Shown here in pieces: positions 7,567-16,349 of a stretch of 43,883 bases of DNA. The notes beneath the pieces are model-generated. The model was given only the letters and a program-made list of their open reading frames with translations, ran no database searches and had not been told where the DNA came from. Origin of the DNA: Candidatus Scalindua sp. (GTDB lineage: Bacteria; Planctomycetota; Brocadiia; Brocadiales; Scalinduaceae); the NCBI GenBank assembly GCA_030748215.1, contig JASMMK010000002.1, positions 1-43,883 of the forward strand, written 5' to 3'. How positions within the stretch are numbered: position 1 is the first letter of the stretch; the number at the start of each line of letters is the position of its first letter. The position numbers and the translations under genes are program-made.

Positions 7567-8751
7567 ATGAGAAAAGTTTATATGGATCACATGTCTACGA
7601 CACCAACAGATCAAAGAGTAGTAGAAGAGATGTTACCTTTTTTTACTGAGAATTTTGGTAACCCATCTTCTCACCTACATTCATATGGACTCAGGGCTAA
7701 AAAAGCCGTTGACGGTGCAAGGGTAAAGGTTGCTGACCTGATTAATGCCAAGCCGGAAGAGATAATCTTTACATTTACGGGAAGTGAATCGAATAACCTC
7801 GCTTTAAGAGGCCTGGCTCTCGCAAACAGAGACAGAGGAAAACATATAATTATTTCAGAGGTTGAGCACTATTCAGTTCTTTACACTGCACGGGAACTGG
7901 AGAAAGATGGTTTTAGAGTTTCTTATATCAAGGTCGACAAAGATGGCCTGATAAACCCTGAAGATGTTGCTAAAGCTATAAACAAGGATACGTTCCTTGT
8001 TTCAATTATGCATGCAAATAATGAGATAGGCGTAATCCAACCCATAGAGGAGATAGGGAAGATAGCAAAAGAGAAAGGTATTATATTCCATTCCGATGCG
8101 ATTGCAACGGCAGGAGTCATACCGGTAGACGTTACAGAACTGGGCGTGGATTCATTAAGCCTGACTTCTCATACATTCTATGGTCCAAAGGGGATTGCAG
8201 CCCTGTACGTAAAAGAGGGAACTGAAATCGTTTCCATAATTAAAGGTGGTGCGCAGGAAGGCGGCCTCAGGCCTGGTACAGATAACATACCGGCAATTGT
8301 CGGAATGGGAAAAGCTGCCGAGCTTGCCAAAGCGGAGATGACTTCACGGATTGAACATCTTACTCCTCTTCGTGATAAAATCATAAAAGCACTTCCTGAT
8401 ACAATCAAATACCTCCATTTTACCGGACATCTGACACAGAGACTCCCCGGACACGTGAGTTTCTGGATCTCTTTTGCAGAAGGCGAATCACTCGTCCTGT
8501 TTTTAAATCACAAAGGCATAGCAATCGCCAGTGGCTCAGCCTGTAGCTCACCGGACCTCCAGGCATCTCACGTTCTTACGGCTATTGGAGTACCACCGGA
8601 CGTATGCCACGGCTCAATTACAGTAAGTCTTGGAAAAGATAATTCAGAAGAGGATGTTGACTACTTTCTGGATACACTACCCAAGGTAATAGACAGATGC
8701 TGGCAGATGTCACCACTGTATGAAGATGAAATTAATAAAGAGCAGGCTTAG
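7567..8751 (+). CDS. NifS/IscS-like class V aminotransferase-fold protein lacking the PLP lysine
   Basis: A 394-residue protein aligning end to end with cysteine desulfurases: YMDHMSTTPTDQRV, GNPSSHLHSYG, FTFTGSESNNLA, SEVEH (His101), HANNEIG, HSDA (Asp177), GGLRPGT and ASGSACSS (Cys326, the persulfide position). At the cofactor lysine, where IscS has HK followed by the GPKG loop, this protein reads SHTFYGPKG, so Thr203 replaces Lys; codon ACA at 8173-8175. The usual Gln near Asp177 is also changed, to Ala180. It may be catalytically altered, use Lys208, or belong to a lysine-less subfamily, so I do not give it a gene name. A terminator follows; it is the last gene of the trx cassette. Confidence 0.8.
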   Translation: MRKVYMDHMSTTPTDQRVVEEMLPFFTENFGNPSSHLHSYGLRAKKAVDGARVKVADLINAKPEEIIFTFTGSESNNLALRGLALANRDRGKHIIISEVEHYSVLYTARELEKDGFRVSYIKVDKDGLINPEDVAKAINKDTFLVSIMHANNEIGVIQPIEEIGKIAKEKGIIFHSDAIATAGVIPVDVTELGVDSLSLTSHTFYGPKGIAALYVKEGTEIVSIIKGGAQEGGLRPGTDNIPAIVGMGKAAELAKAEMTSRIEHLTPLRDKIIKALPDTIKYLHFTGHLTQRLPGHVSFWISFAEGESLVLFLNHKGIAIASGSACSSPDLQASHVLTAIGVPPDVCHGSITVSLGKDNSEEDVDYFLDTLPKVIDRCWQMSPLYEDEINKEQA

Positions 8752-8784
8752 GCACAAAGACACGGAAAATCAAGATATTCCTAT

Positions 8785-8822
8785 TGCTGGTTCAATCTTT
8801 TAGAATGAACCAGCATTTTTTT
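8785..8822 (+). terminator. Intrinsic terminator after the NifS-like gene
   Basis: TGCTGGTTCA (8785-8794) pairs perfectly with TGAACCAGCA (8806-8815), followed by seven T. It ends the plus-strand redox cassette 34 bases after the last stop and separates it from the convergent antiporter remnant. Confidence 0.92.
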
Positions 8823-8869
8823 AACTGGATCGCTTCGGTAGTGATTAACATCCTACTTTGAGGTAAAAC

Positions 8870-10146
8870 TCATAACCTGTAATATGCAACAGGTCTTTGA
8901 CCTTTTTTACTCTTATCCCAGATGCCGCAGAATTGCGCATTTTCATCATAAATACAATATTTTTTTGCAGTCCATTTCAAGGTTAAAGGAGCTATTATGG
9001 TAGTAATGAAGGCCATACAGATCAGAGCCGAGAATTGATCCTGAGTGAGAAGGGGTTCGGTTATAGAGTTACTGGCAGTTAATTTATCACTCAACTTAAT
9101 AACCACGGCAGCAATCACCATTTCAACTGCTCCACGACCGTTCATACCACACCCAATGATAGCAGAACCCCAAAATTTATTTCCATAGAGAAATGCCCCT
9201 ACCCCACAACCTATTAACTTACCTGCAATTGCGATCAACGTAATAGTCAGGATGAAGATTATAATAGGCCATTTCCACTGGAAATGTAGATGAAAAGATA
9301 GGGAAACAAAGAATACTGGTGCCATAAAACCGTAACTTAAACTGTAAAAACGATCATTAATCTTTTTATAACCCCCCCTGTCTATGATCTCCTTACGTAC
9401 GAATTGCCCGGCCAGGAACGCACCAATGATCAGGTGAAGACCGGCCAGTTCAGCTAAATAGCCCACAACCAAGGCAGATATAAGAGCAAACGTAAACGTC
9501 TTCGCTTCACGATCATCCAGTTTCCTTATAAGCTTTGGTATTATAAATTGACCAATGAGAATGGTTATAGCGAAAAAGGCTATTGCCTTAAAAACAACAA
9601 ATGAAATCTGCATTGCCTGAATCTTGCCACTCTCAGCAAGACCTAACAGTATTGACAGAGTGACTAAGGCAAGAATGTCATCAATAATAGCAGCCCCGAT
9701 AATGATATGTCCTATTTTTGTATTATGGATATTCATGTCATGCAATATCCGGGCCTGGACAGCTATAGACGTAATAGAGAGTCCCATTCCCACAAACAAA
9801 GATTGATAAACCGTCCCTCCAAACATCCGGCAGGTGAAAACCAGAGAACAAAAGGAAGGGCAAACCCACCAATGGCAACTGCAATAGATGGCTAGATATG
9901 CTCTACAGCATCTTTCGGGTCCATCTCCAATCCAGCATGAAACATGAGGAAGAAGATCCCGAACTCCGCCAGTAGTTCAATCGGCTCTGATACGCTGATA
10001 ATGCCCAGCAATGGAGGTCCAAGAATGATACCTGCCAGCAACTCCCCCAATACAACAGGCAAACCAAACCTGGCAAAAACTCTTCCAAGAAACCAGGCTG
10101 CAGTCAGAATAATGATAAGATTTATAATAAGATGTTCGGTAATCAT
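8870..10146 (-). pseudogene. CPA2-type cation:proton antiporter, disrupted
   Basis: Two minus-strand pieces together match one Kef/CPA2 antiporter of about 420 residues. The first, from 10146, has FGLPVVLGELLAGIILGP and a FFLMFHAGLEMD segment and stops at TAG 9892-9894. Beyond the stop the same frame still reads like the family (PSIAVAIGGFALPFVL), so that TAG is an internal stop. A frameshift at about 9830-9860 leads to the second piece, with GGTVYQSLFVGMGLSITSIAV and the ion-binding AAIIDDILAL. The C-terminus has no TrkA-N domain. Two lesions make a functional product unlikely. In intact form it would exchange Na+ or K+ for H+ at the cytoplasmic membrane. Confidence 0.85.
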
Positions 10147-10172
10147 AATACTATTAAATACACTTTTTCCTC

Positions 10173-10430
10173 TTATAAATTGATATAGAACATAACCGTA
10201 GAAAATGTAATAAAATTTATGATTCCAAACGCTTTTAGGACGACATCGAGTGTTAACAATACCGAAAGCATCATAAGCAAAGTACAGCCCATAATCCTAA
10301 AATCCCACGTTGGAGAATAATCCTTTGATGAACCTCTCTTCCTGATTTTTAGGATTAAAGGGATATTAAGGAAGGGCAGGATTATACTGGCGGTAACTCC
10401 AACAATTATAATTGTCTCAGAGGTATTCAT
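10173..10430 (-). CDS. Small membrane protein with PQ-loop-like motif
   Basis: An 85-residue protein with hydrophobic segments at about 5-28, 48-65 and 68-84. Between the first two is a basic loop with KIRKRGSSKDYSPTW, similar in placement and spelling to the loop after the PQ motif in SemiSWEET/PQ-loop proteins, although the Pro-Gln itself is not clear (PFLNIP). If the assignment holds it would be a half-transporter working as a dimer. It lies 26 bases upstream of the damaged antiporter and may have been co-transcribed with it. Family assignment is tentative. Confidence 0.5.
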   Translation of the reverse strand: MNTSETIIIVGVTASIILPFLNIPLILKIRKRGSSKDYSPTWDFRIMGCTLLMMLSVLLTLDVVLKAFGIINFITFSTVMFYINL

Positions 10431-10474
10431 TTTGTTCTCAAATCATACTTTTCATGCATACTATAATGACTACT

Positions 10475-11235
10475 CTATTTTATATCTACAAGCAGAGGAT
10501 TTTTGACATGTCTACATAACACAAGCTCTCGTAATCCCATAAGAACAGATCGAACATCAAACAATGGATTATGGATATTCCCCTTTGGCTCAGCAATGCC
10601 AAGCGTTTTTGCAATCTCTCCAGAGGACTTGTCCTGCGTCTCTGGCACATTTGTATTGAACCAGGTCCTAAGATCAGTATGTATAAATTGTACACAATTT
10701 CCGTATAGATTTGTTTCTACATGAACTCCTTCAAGCACCCTTCCTATCGTATTCCAGTAACCTGAACATATAAAATAACCTCAACTACGTTAGATTCAAG
10801 ACTGGAATCAGTTTGATCATAATCATTTACGACTATCGGACGATCACTCTGGAGAGTTCTTGCATCAAACACAATATTATTGAGCCTCATATTCTCAAAA
10901 AGGATCAAGATATCACCTCCATAACTAAAGATCTTCCTATCCCCAACAAAGTCTCCAAACTTATGAAGTGCTTCATGTATTTCTATGCCTTCTGCCTGGA
11001 TTTGCTTGTCAGTAATTCCAGTCAGTTTAATACAATAGTCAGATAAGTTCGGATTTATCGACGGTTTCACAAAGACATCCAACACCTCTATCTCTTGCAA
11101 ACTATCCAAATCTATAATGATAGCTCCTATACGGATAATCTCTCTGTATTCATCTTTTCCTGACCAACTTCTTTCTAATGCTCCTGGCCAGGTAGTCCAC
11201 TCAGTATCGAGTATTACGGCTTCCGTATAACTCAT
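10475..11235 (-). pseudogene. DEDDh-type 3'-5' exonuclease, frameshifted
   Basis: The first piece (11235 to 10744) begins with VILDTEWTTW, the exonuclease motif I Asp-Glu, and contains KLTGIT at motif II spacing. The second piece is in another frame from about 10775 and ends with HNPLFDVRSVL, the His-x4-Asp motif III. Together about 250 residues match the RNase T/DNA polymerase III epsilon superfamily. The join lies around 10745-10790, where the upstream frame becomes unlike protein and the other frame reads SGYWNTIGRVLEG. One indel explains the split. If the frameshift is a sequencing error this is an intact nuclease of RNA or DNA ends. Confidence 0.75.
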
Positions 11236-11360
11236 CTATATTATTTATATTTGGATTTATTTAGCGGATAATTGTACCACATTTCAGCCTTAAGTAACAC
11301 CATGATATGTGAATGGTGTTTAAGAGGAATGGTAACAAAACTAGACTTTTATCAATATTC

Positions 11361-12222
11361 TCATATAGAAATTAAAATAATCCCTAAAACCATAACAGAC
11401 GCTCCTAAAAACCTTTCCTTGATATTTGTTTCTACAAAAAATAGAGCACCGAAAACAACTCCGAAAAGAACACTCAAGCGTTTCACTGAAACCATATAAG
11501 AAACTTCAACAAGGCTGATTGCCATTAGGTGTGTAACCATCATAACAGCCGTAGATAACCCGATTAATAGAAAAAGTAACGGTTGCGAAGAAATCTTAGA
11601 GTAAACATTTTTAGTTTTAAATCTTACAATTATAAACAAAAGAATAGAAAGCATAAATAGATAAAATATACTGAGAAACATCGGACTTGAATGCTGGACT
11701 GCTATTTTGCCAAGATTCAGATTAATACTAACACAGACCCTTTTTCTTTCGTTATTACCTTTAATGGCTCAAGTAATCCTCGTTTGACAGTATGAACATT
11801 TAACAAATAAGCACCAATTGCAACTAAAACGATACCAACAAAGCCTGTTCTATAAAGCCTGTTCTATCAGGTATCTCACCTAAAATAATATATGATGTTC
11901 CAAGGGTAAAAACAGGAGTTAAGGAGAAGAATGGAAGTGTTAACGAAAGAGGTGATATGCTTATCGCTCTAACGTATAATAACATCGCTATTATATCTAA
12001 TGGAAGAAGTATAGATGTAATTATAAAGAAAGTATTATCCAGCTTGGGGATCTCAATGAATGGCAAGGCAAATAGCAGTAAAGGAGCAGCAAATCCTACC
12101 CTGACCCAAGCCACAAAATATGAATCGTGATCATTTAATGCCTTTTTACTAAGGGCATCCATTGTAGCAACACATAGAGCGCAAATAACCGCATACACAA
12201 ACCAACTCATGGTGTAAATCAT
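11361..12222 (-). pseudogene. EamA/DMT-family transporter, multiply disrupted
   Basis: Pieces of one EamA-type transporter of about 290 residues with ten helices. The N-terminal half starts at 12222 (FVYAVICALCVATMDALSKK) and covers helices 1-5 to IILGEIPDRTGF. A 14-bp tandem duplication at 11840-11867 then throws it out of frame into a stop. With one copy removed, reading continues (VGIVLVAIGAYLLN). A second frame change and probable small deletion near 11725 leads to NLGKIAVQHSSP and the C-terminal helices ending at 11361. At least two lesions argue for true decay rather than one read error. The intact gene would export or import a small metabolite. Confidence 0.85.
11840..11867. repeat. 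14-bp tandem duplication causing a frameshift
   Basis: AAAGCCTGTTCTAT occurs at 11840-11853 and again at 11854-11867. Removing one copy restores the EamA reading frame across the site, so this duplication is a direct inactivating lesion. Confidence 0.93.
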
Positions 12223-12322
12223 ACAAGACTCTTGTCGATGCTGTCAATGGCTTTCAAGGTGTTTTAAAACAGCAAATGCCTGGGGATAGCCAGCATACTT
12301 ATAGACCACATCATTATGTGTC

Positions 12323-13063
12323 TTAAATATTTCCTTTCAGGTAACAAACTACATATCCGAATAGTTCATAAAGAAAACCTTGTAATATCTGAATCCCACC
12401 AAAAGTAGGAATAAAGTCTTTCCAGCCTACTTCATAAGAAAGCTTATCCACTGAGTATGAATCTGGGAACACACCCGCTCTATTAAACAGTGCCAATGCT
12501 CTCCTCATATGCACCTCAGATGTAATCAATATTACATTCTTATACCCTCTTGCATCTAGAAATATTTTCACACCGTGAGCTTCATCCACTGTACTTCGGA
12601 TATCACCATATATTCTTATTTCATCTTCTTTTAGCCCTCGATATTCAGCAAACTTCATAATACCTGGGCCTTCATCATAGTGACCGGTAGTGAAATTCCC
12701 AAACAATAACAACTTTGCATGCCCAGATTTAACAAACCCAGTCCCCGCAATCAACCGTTCTGAGACATTGGAAAGTTTGGATTCATAATCAGCACTGCCT
12801 ATTAACTTAGAAGCTTCCTGGCTTAAGATTCCAGTTAATACAATAGCTGCATCATATATAACGTCTTTGTCGTGCCTATCATTGATTTTCCACATTGAAC
12901 TTAAAGTTGACCCGGGAAAGCCAATACATAAACAATAAAACATAATGTTAATTAGTATTAATCGTCTTCTATTTCCTCTGGGTTTATACAAAGAAACCAA
13001 GAGCACTATCCAAATATACAATAAAGGATTTATTATTAGGAATTTTGCTATGTCCTTGATCAT
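12323..13063 (-). CDS. YdcF/ElyC-like DUF218 protein
   Basis: A 246-residue protein. Two hydrophobic segments lie at about residues 8-26 and 34-52, then a DUF218 domain from about residue 70: YDAAIVLTGI, ERLIAGTGFVKSGHAKLLLFG, then STVDEAHGVKIFLDARGYKNVILITSEVHMRRAL, with the conserved SEVHMRRA corresponding to the family S-x-x-H-x-R-R motif. Members of this family (ElyC, SanA) act in cell-envelope maintenance, with possible nucleotide or lipid-carrier binding. It is likely membrane-anchored with the domain outside or at the membrane face. It is a single gene downstream of nothing obvious. Confidence 0.8.
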   Translation of the reverse strand: MIKDIAKFLIINPLLYIWIVLLVSLYKPRGNRRRLILINIMFYCLCIGFPGSTLSSMWKINDRHDKDVIYDAAIVLTGILSQEASKLIGSADYESKLSNVSERLIAGTGFVKSGHAKLLLFGNFTTGHYDEGPGIMKFAEYRGLKEDEIRIYGDIRSTVDEAHGVKIFLDARGYKNVILITSEVHMRRALALFNRAGVFPDSYSVDKLSYEVGWKDFIPTFGGIQILQGFLYELFGYVVCYLKGNI

Positions 13064-13382
13064 GGTCTTAGACTGTAATAACTTGTAGAATTCTATTATC
13101 TATATGCCTCTTAGCTAACCCATTAGAGAAAAGATGAATATGGTAACTTGCTCTTATGTTTTTAAACATTTACTACTATCTACTTACACAGTGGACTACG
13201 ATAGGATGTTTTATAATACTCCAACTACATTCTATTTTCCATAAAATAAGGCATCTGTTCAGACTGGATAAAACCAGAAAAAAGCATTACTTGCACCAGA
13301 TCTCATTGAATTGCATATAGAAATATTACGGGTAATATATGGCTTTGGAGTTGGGTTGACGCAAAATTAAAATCAAGTCGTA
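13064..13382. other. Intergenic region, no gene seen
   Basis: A+T-rich, 319 bases, with stops in all frames at short intervals. It should hold the promoter of the YdcF-like gene near 13070-13130, but no reliable box pair is visible. No hairpin with a T-run serves the DUF1566 gene on the right. Confidence 0.4.
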
Positions 13383-13973
13383 TCATTTGATTGAACGAAC
13401 TGGACGGACATAGTGATAGCGGCTGGTGAAGGCGTACCAACATACGTTGCTATCGTAGAATGCCACAACCCATGCTGCCTCCAAACCGCTCATTTTGTCA
13501 CCAGTCCATATCCATTGCTGTTTAATATCAAAGGCGTGGTCTATGTACAGATTACCATTCTTTTTACTCGTCTCAAGCAGTGAGACCGCCTCTTCCACAG
13601 TAGGCAATCTCCAATCATTAAATCCTGCGTAACCTTTTTTATTCAACTGTTCCACCCAGCTATTTGCCAACTTCCAATTCATATACTTTTCAGAGCCGGA
13701 CTGGTGCCACATCAATCCTGTAGTGTAGTCTATCACCACCTTGTCAGAATCTATTGACTTCAAGTCATAACGGTGAATGATTGTACTATGCCCCCAGAAC
13801 CCCCAATCCTCCTTTTTGTCTATTACTACATTTGGTATTGACTGTATCTGGGAGACGGAGATATCTGTGTAGGATGAACGAATGGTTATGTGAGGCGCTT
13901 CAGCAGCATAAATAACAGGCACTAAAAGAGACACAAAAGATATGATTAAGGTACGTAGCAACTGTTTTCTCAT
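13383..13973 (-). CDS. DUF1566 domain secreted protein (paralogue of 5156-5770)
   Basis: A 196-residue protein with a cleavable-type signal peptide (hydrophobic residues 7-23 ending VIYAAEA), unlike its paralogue, which has a lipobox. The DUF1566 features are DYTTGLMWHQSGSEKYMNW, LNKKGYAGFNDWRLPTVEEA, KNGNLYIDHAF, WIWTGDK and VRPVRS at the C-terminus. It is probably periplasmic or secreted; molecular function is unknown. The near identity in motif order to the copy 8 kb away shows a gene duplication followed by divergence in anchoring. Confidence 0.75.
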   Translation of the reverse strand: MRKQLLRTLIISFVSLLVPVIYAAEAPHITIRSSYTDISVSQIQSIPNVVIDKKEDWGFWGHSTIIHRYDLKSIDSDKVVIDYTTGLMWHQSGSEKYMNWKLANSWVEQLNKKGYAGFNDWRLPTVEEAVSLLETSKKNGNLYIDHAFDIKQQWIWTGDKMSGLEAAWVVAFYDSNVCWYAFTSRYHYVRPVRSIK

Positions 13974-14132
13974 ATTATATATCTTTACAGATTCACTGAA
14001 TTAATATAGAAATGGCTGTGAGATATGGATTATAAGTTTTTCAGGTAACCAGACAAGTATTTTTTAACTTGTATATACCATCACACATTTCAGGTATGGG
14101 CTATGGAGGGGGGACATACTAGACATCTATCC

Positions 14133-14164
14133 GTACCAGATTCGTACAATTACAAATCTGGTAC
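14133..14164. terminator. Inverted repeat downstream of the PilZ gene
   Basis: GTACCAGATT (14133-14142) pairs with AATCTGGTAC (14155-14164) around a 12-base loop. The only T-run (CTTTT) is on the plus-strand side, so as a terminator for the minus-strand PilZ gene it would be weak. It could instead be an mRNA 3' stabilising hairpin. Confidence 0.5.
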
Positions 14165-14195
14165 CTTTTGGTTCTAGATCAACCAGGTTTGGATT

Positions 14196-14552
14196 CTAAT
14201 TATTAGAAGGCACCCAGAAATTGAGTTTTTCCTTAAATTGAACAGCTATGTTTAATCTAATTCCCAAATCGGTGACTTCCTCTACTACCTCTCTACTAAC
14301 AACCAGCCCTTTTCCACTGAGGTGAAGTTTTTTCATTTTAGAATCAAGTGTTGTATTGGCTGTTGTTATTTCAAGAGGAACTATTGTCCCCGGTAGAAAT
14401 GCATTGATATCATCTGTTATCACTTCGAAAGAAGCGCCATTTGAACTAACATTTTTTGTCCTGCCTTTAACCTGGTCAGGAAACGATATTTCGAATCCCC
14501 CATTAAGCCTTTGCCTGCGTCTTCTGTTAGGGAATGTTACTTTAGCTAGCAT
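14196..14552 (-). CDS. PilZ domain protein (putative c-di-GMP receptor)
   Basis: A 118-residue single-domain protein. It has the arginine patch NRRRRQRL at residues 9-16 and, about 20 residues later, KNVSSNGASF, matching the PilZ c-di-GMP motifs RxxxR and (D/N)xSxxG. The remainder is beta-strand rich (VPLEITTAN, LHLSGKGLVVSRE, LGIRLNIAVQF). There is no signal peptide. It would change conformation on binding c-di-GMP and alter a partner's activity. A diguanylate cyclase gene, frameshifted, lies at 33455-34494 in the same window. It stands alone with no visible effector domain or partner. Confidence 0.85.
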   Translation of the reverse strand: MLAKVTFPNRRRRQRLNGGFEISFPDQVKGRTKNVSSNGASFEVITDDINAFLPGTIVPLEITTANTTLDSKMKKLHLSGKGLVVSREVVEEVTDLGIRLNIAVQFKEKLNFWVPSNN

Positions 14553-14702
14553 ACAATTTCTCTCCTCAAAAATTTTAAACTATGCTCAGTATTCAATATG
14601 TAACAGCAGCAATGTAAGCCCGTACAATATACAGTACTACTTGTTTGGCTTTTAAAACGCTTATTATCTTAGTATATCGATGGCTATTTTGTCAAGATTT
14701 TT

Positions 14703-15185
14703 CTACTTATCTTGTTGCTTTTTCTTCTGATATTCCTCTTTTACTGCCTTCAATTTATCTAAAATCATCTTATTAATGTCATCCCAATTATCGTAGTAAA
14801 TACAATATCGACACTGTTCAGCCTCTTTTAAGGCTTTCTTCTGGATCTCTTCATATTTTCCACCGGATACACTAGTAGTCCTTTTATCGATAAAATAATC
14901 AATCTCCTTATATAAATCCTTAAAATCAATACCAGACTTAATTTTTTCTACAAAATCATAACACTCCCTCTTCGATTTAAACATCCAGAAATCAGCAATT
15001 TTGTCTGCCGCATTCACATCAAGCGACTGAAGTTCCATTAACTCACTTACACACCCCTGGTCACTCATCAACGAATGACTGACCTCTGTATATTCCCGAT
15101 AAAAGCGAGAAAGACCTGCCCCATCGGCAAATGAACAGACAGGAAAAAGAAATATAATAATAAAAATGACAGCACTTTTTCTCAT
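14703..15185 (-). CDS. Hypothetical secreted protein
   Basis: A 160-residue protein. A signal peptide is clear (MRKSAVIFIIIFLFPVCSFA, cleavage near residue 20). The mature part is helical and charged, with four cysteines at about 45, 75, 124 and 127, the last two forming CRYC. The C-terminus is lysine-rich and coiled-coil-like (KLKAVKEEYQKKKQQ). I do not recognise a family. It follows ribD on the same strand by 66 bases and may be transcribed with it. Confidence 0.6.
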   Translation of the reverse strand: MRKSAVIFIIIFLFPVCSFADGAGLSRFYREYTEVSHSLMSDQGCVSELMELQSLDVNAADKIADFWMFKSKRECYDFVEKIKSGIDFKDLYKEIDYFIDKRTTSVSGGKYEEIQKKALKEAEQCRYCIYYDNWDDINKMILDKLKAVKEEYQKKKQQDK

Positions 15186-15251
15186 TTTAATATCTCCTTA
15201 ATTTTCATATGTAAATTTTAAGACATATAAATCTGAATATAAAATAGATCG

Positions 15252-16349
15252 CTATATAGTTCCTTCAAATATAATGTCATCACCTTTTTTCATTGTCTTG
15301 AAAGATGAAAATTTGATTGATTTGCTTATCTTATTTATACTGAGGTCTCCTATTGCTTCCAATCCCTTTCCTACGATTTTTGGAGCAATTGGTATTATCA
15401 TTTTATCGACAAGACCTGCTTTGAGCATTGAAGTAATTATTTCTGAGCCGCCCTCAACCAGTACTGATATAATTTCTCTTTTGCCGAGTTTTCTTAAGAG
15501 GTCTTTGAGACTGACCCTTCCATTTCTCTCTTTTTTCACTACCCATACTTCCACTCCCTGCTTTTTCATTGCTGCCATTTTCCCGGAAGGTGCACTTGAT
15601 GTTGTAGCCATAATTGTCAGATGTGCATTGGCATCCGTCAGGACGGACGACTTGATGGGTATTCGAAGTTTACTATCAACTATTATACGAAAGGGATCCT
15701 TTCCCCTTACATGTCTTACAGTTAATTGTGGATTGTCAGCAACAGCAGTGCCCACACCAACCATGATTCCCATGTTTATACCGCGAAGGCGATGAACATA
15801 CTTTCGCGACTCTTCAGAACTTATCCATTGTGAATCTCCACTCCCGGTAGCGATCCTCCCATCCAGCGTCTGAGCATATTTAACGGTTATGTAAGGCATC
15901 CCCGTCTTAATAAATTTAAAATAGTGTTCGTTTAACTGCATGCATTCGGATTCGCATATCCCTACATCAACCTTAATTCCTTTCGATCTCAGGATTTTAA
16001 TCCCCCTGCCATTTACTTCGGGATTCGGGTCAAGAGAACCAACTACCACTCTTGCAGGTTTTTCTTGTATCAACGCATCGACACAGGGTGGCGTTCTCCC
16101 GTAGTGACTACACGGTTCTAAAGTAACGTAAAGAGTTGAACCATTGATATTTTTCTTTGTACTGTTTATGGCATTGATCTCGGCATGATGGTCACCACAT
16201 CTTTTATGATAACCCTGACCTATGATCTTGCCATCCGCAACAATTACGGAACCAACTATGGGATTTGGACCGGTCTTACCGACGCCCCTTCTGGCAAGGC
16301 GGATTGCAATTCCCATATAATAGCTGTCGTCTAAAGTATCTTTCTTCAT
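15252..16349 (-). CDS. ribD: Bifunctional riboflavin biosynthesis deaminase/reductase
   Basis: A 365-residue protein of normal RibD length. The N-terminal deaminase domain has the zinc site HAEINAI near residue 56 and PCSHYGRTPPC near residue 82. The C-terminal reductase domain starts around residue 150 with VKYAQTLDGRIATGSGDSQW and holds LVEGGSEI near residue 300. It catalyses deamination of the pyrimidine from GTP cyclohydrolase II and then NADPH-dependent reduction of the ribosyl chain. The start overlaps the stop of the DapA-like gene by 4 bases. Supply of FMN and FAD would matter for the flavin-rich NQR operon elsewhere in the window. Confidence 0.95.
   Translation of the reverse strand: MKKDTLDDSYYMGIAIRLARRGVGKTGPNPIVGSVIVADGKIIGQGYHKRCGDHHAEINAINSTKKNINGSTLYVTLEPCSHYGRTPPCVDALIQEKPARVVVGSLDPNPEVNGRGIKILRSKGIKVDVGICESECMQLNEHYFKFIKTGMPYITVKYAQTLDGRIATGSGDSQWISSEESRKYVHRLRGINMGIMVGVGTAVADNPQLTVRHVRGKDPFRIIVDSKLRIPIKSSVLTDANAHLTIMATTSSAPSGKMAAMKKQGVEVWVVKKERNGRVSLKDLLRKLGKREIISVLVEGGSEIITSMLKAGLVDKMIIPIAPKIVGKGLEAIGDLSINKISKSIKFSSFKTMKKGDDIIFEGTI

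Noticed and set aside
10744..11235. Calling the exonuclease N-part a complete gene
   Set aside because: It lacks motif III (His-x4-Asp), which is present in another frame just downstream, so the two belong together.
15274..15795. Long plus-strand frame of 173 codons
   Set aside because: It lies entirely antisense to ribD, whose domain motifs are clear, and shows no protein family features.
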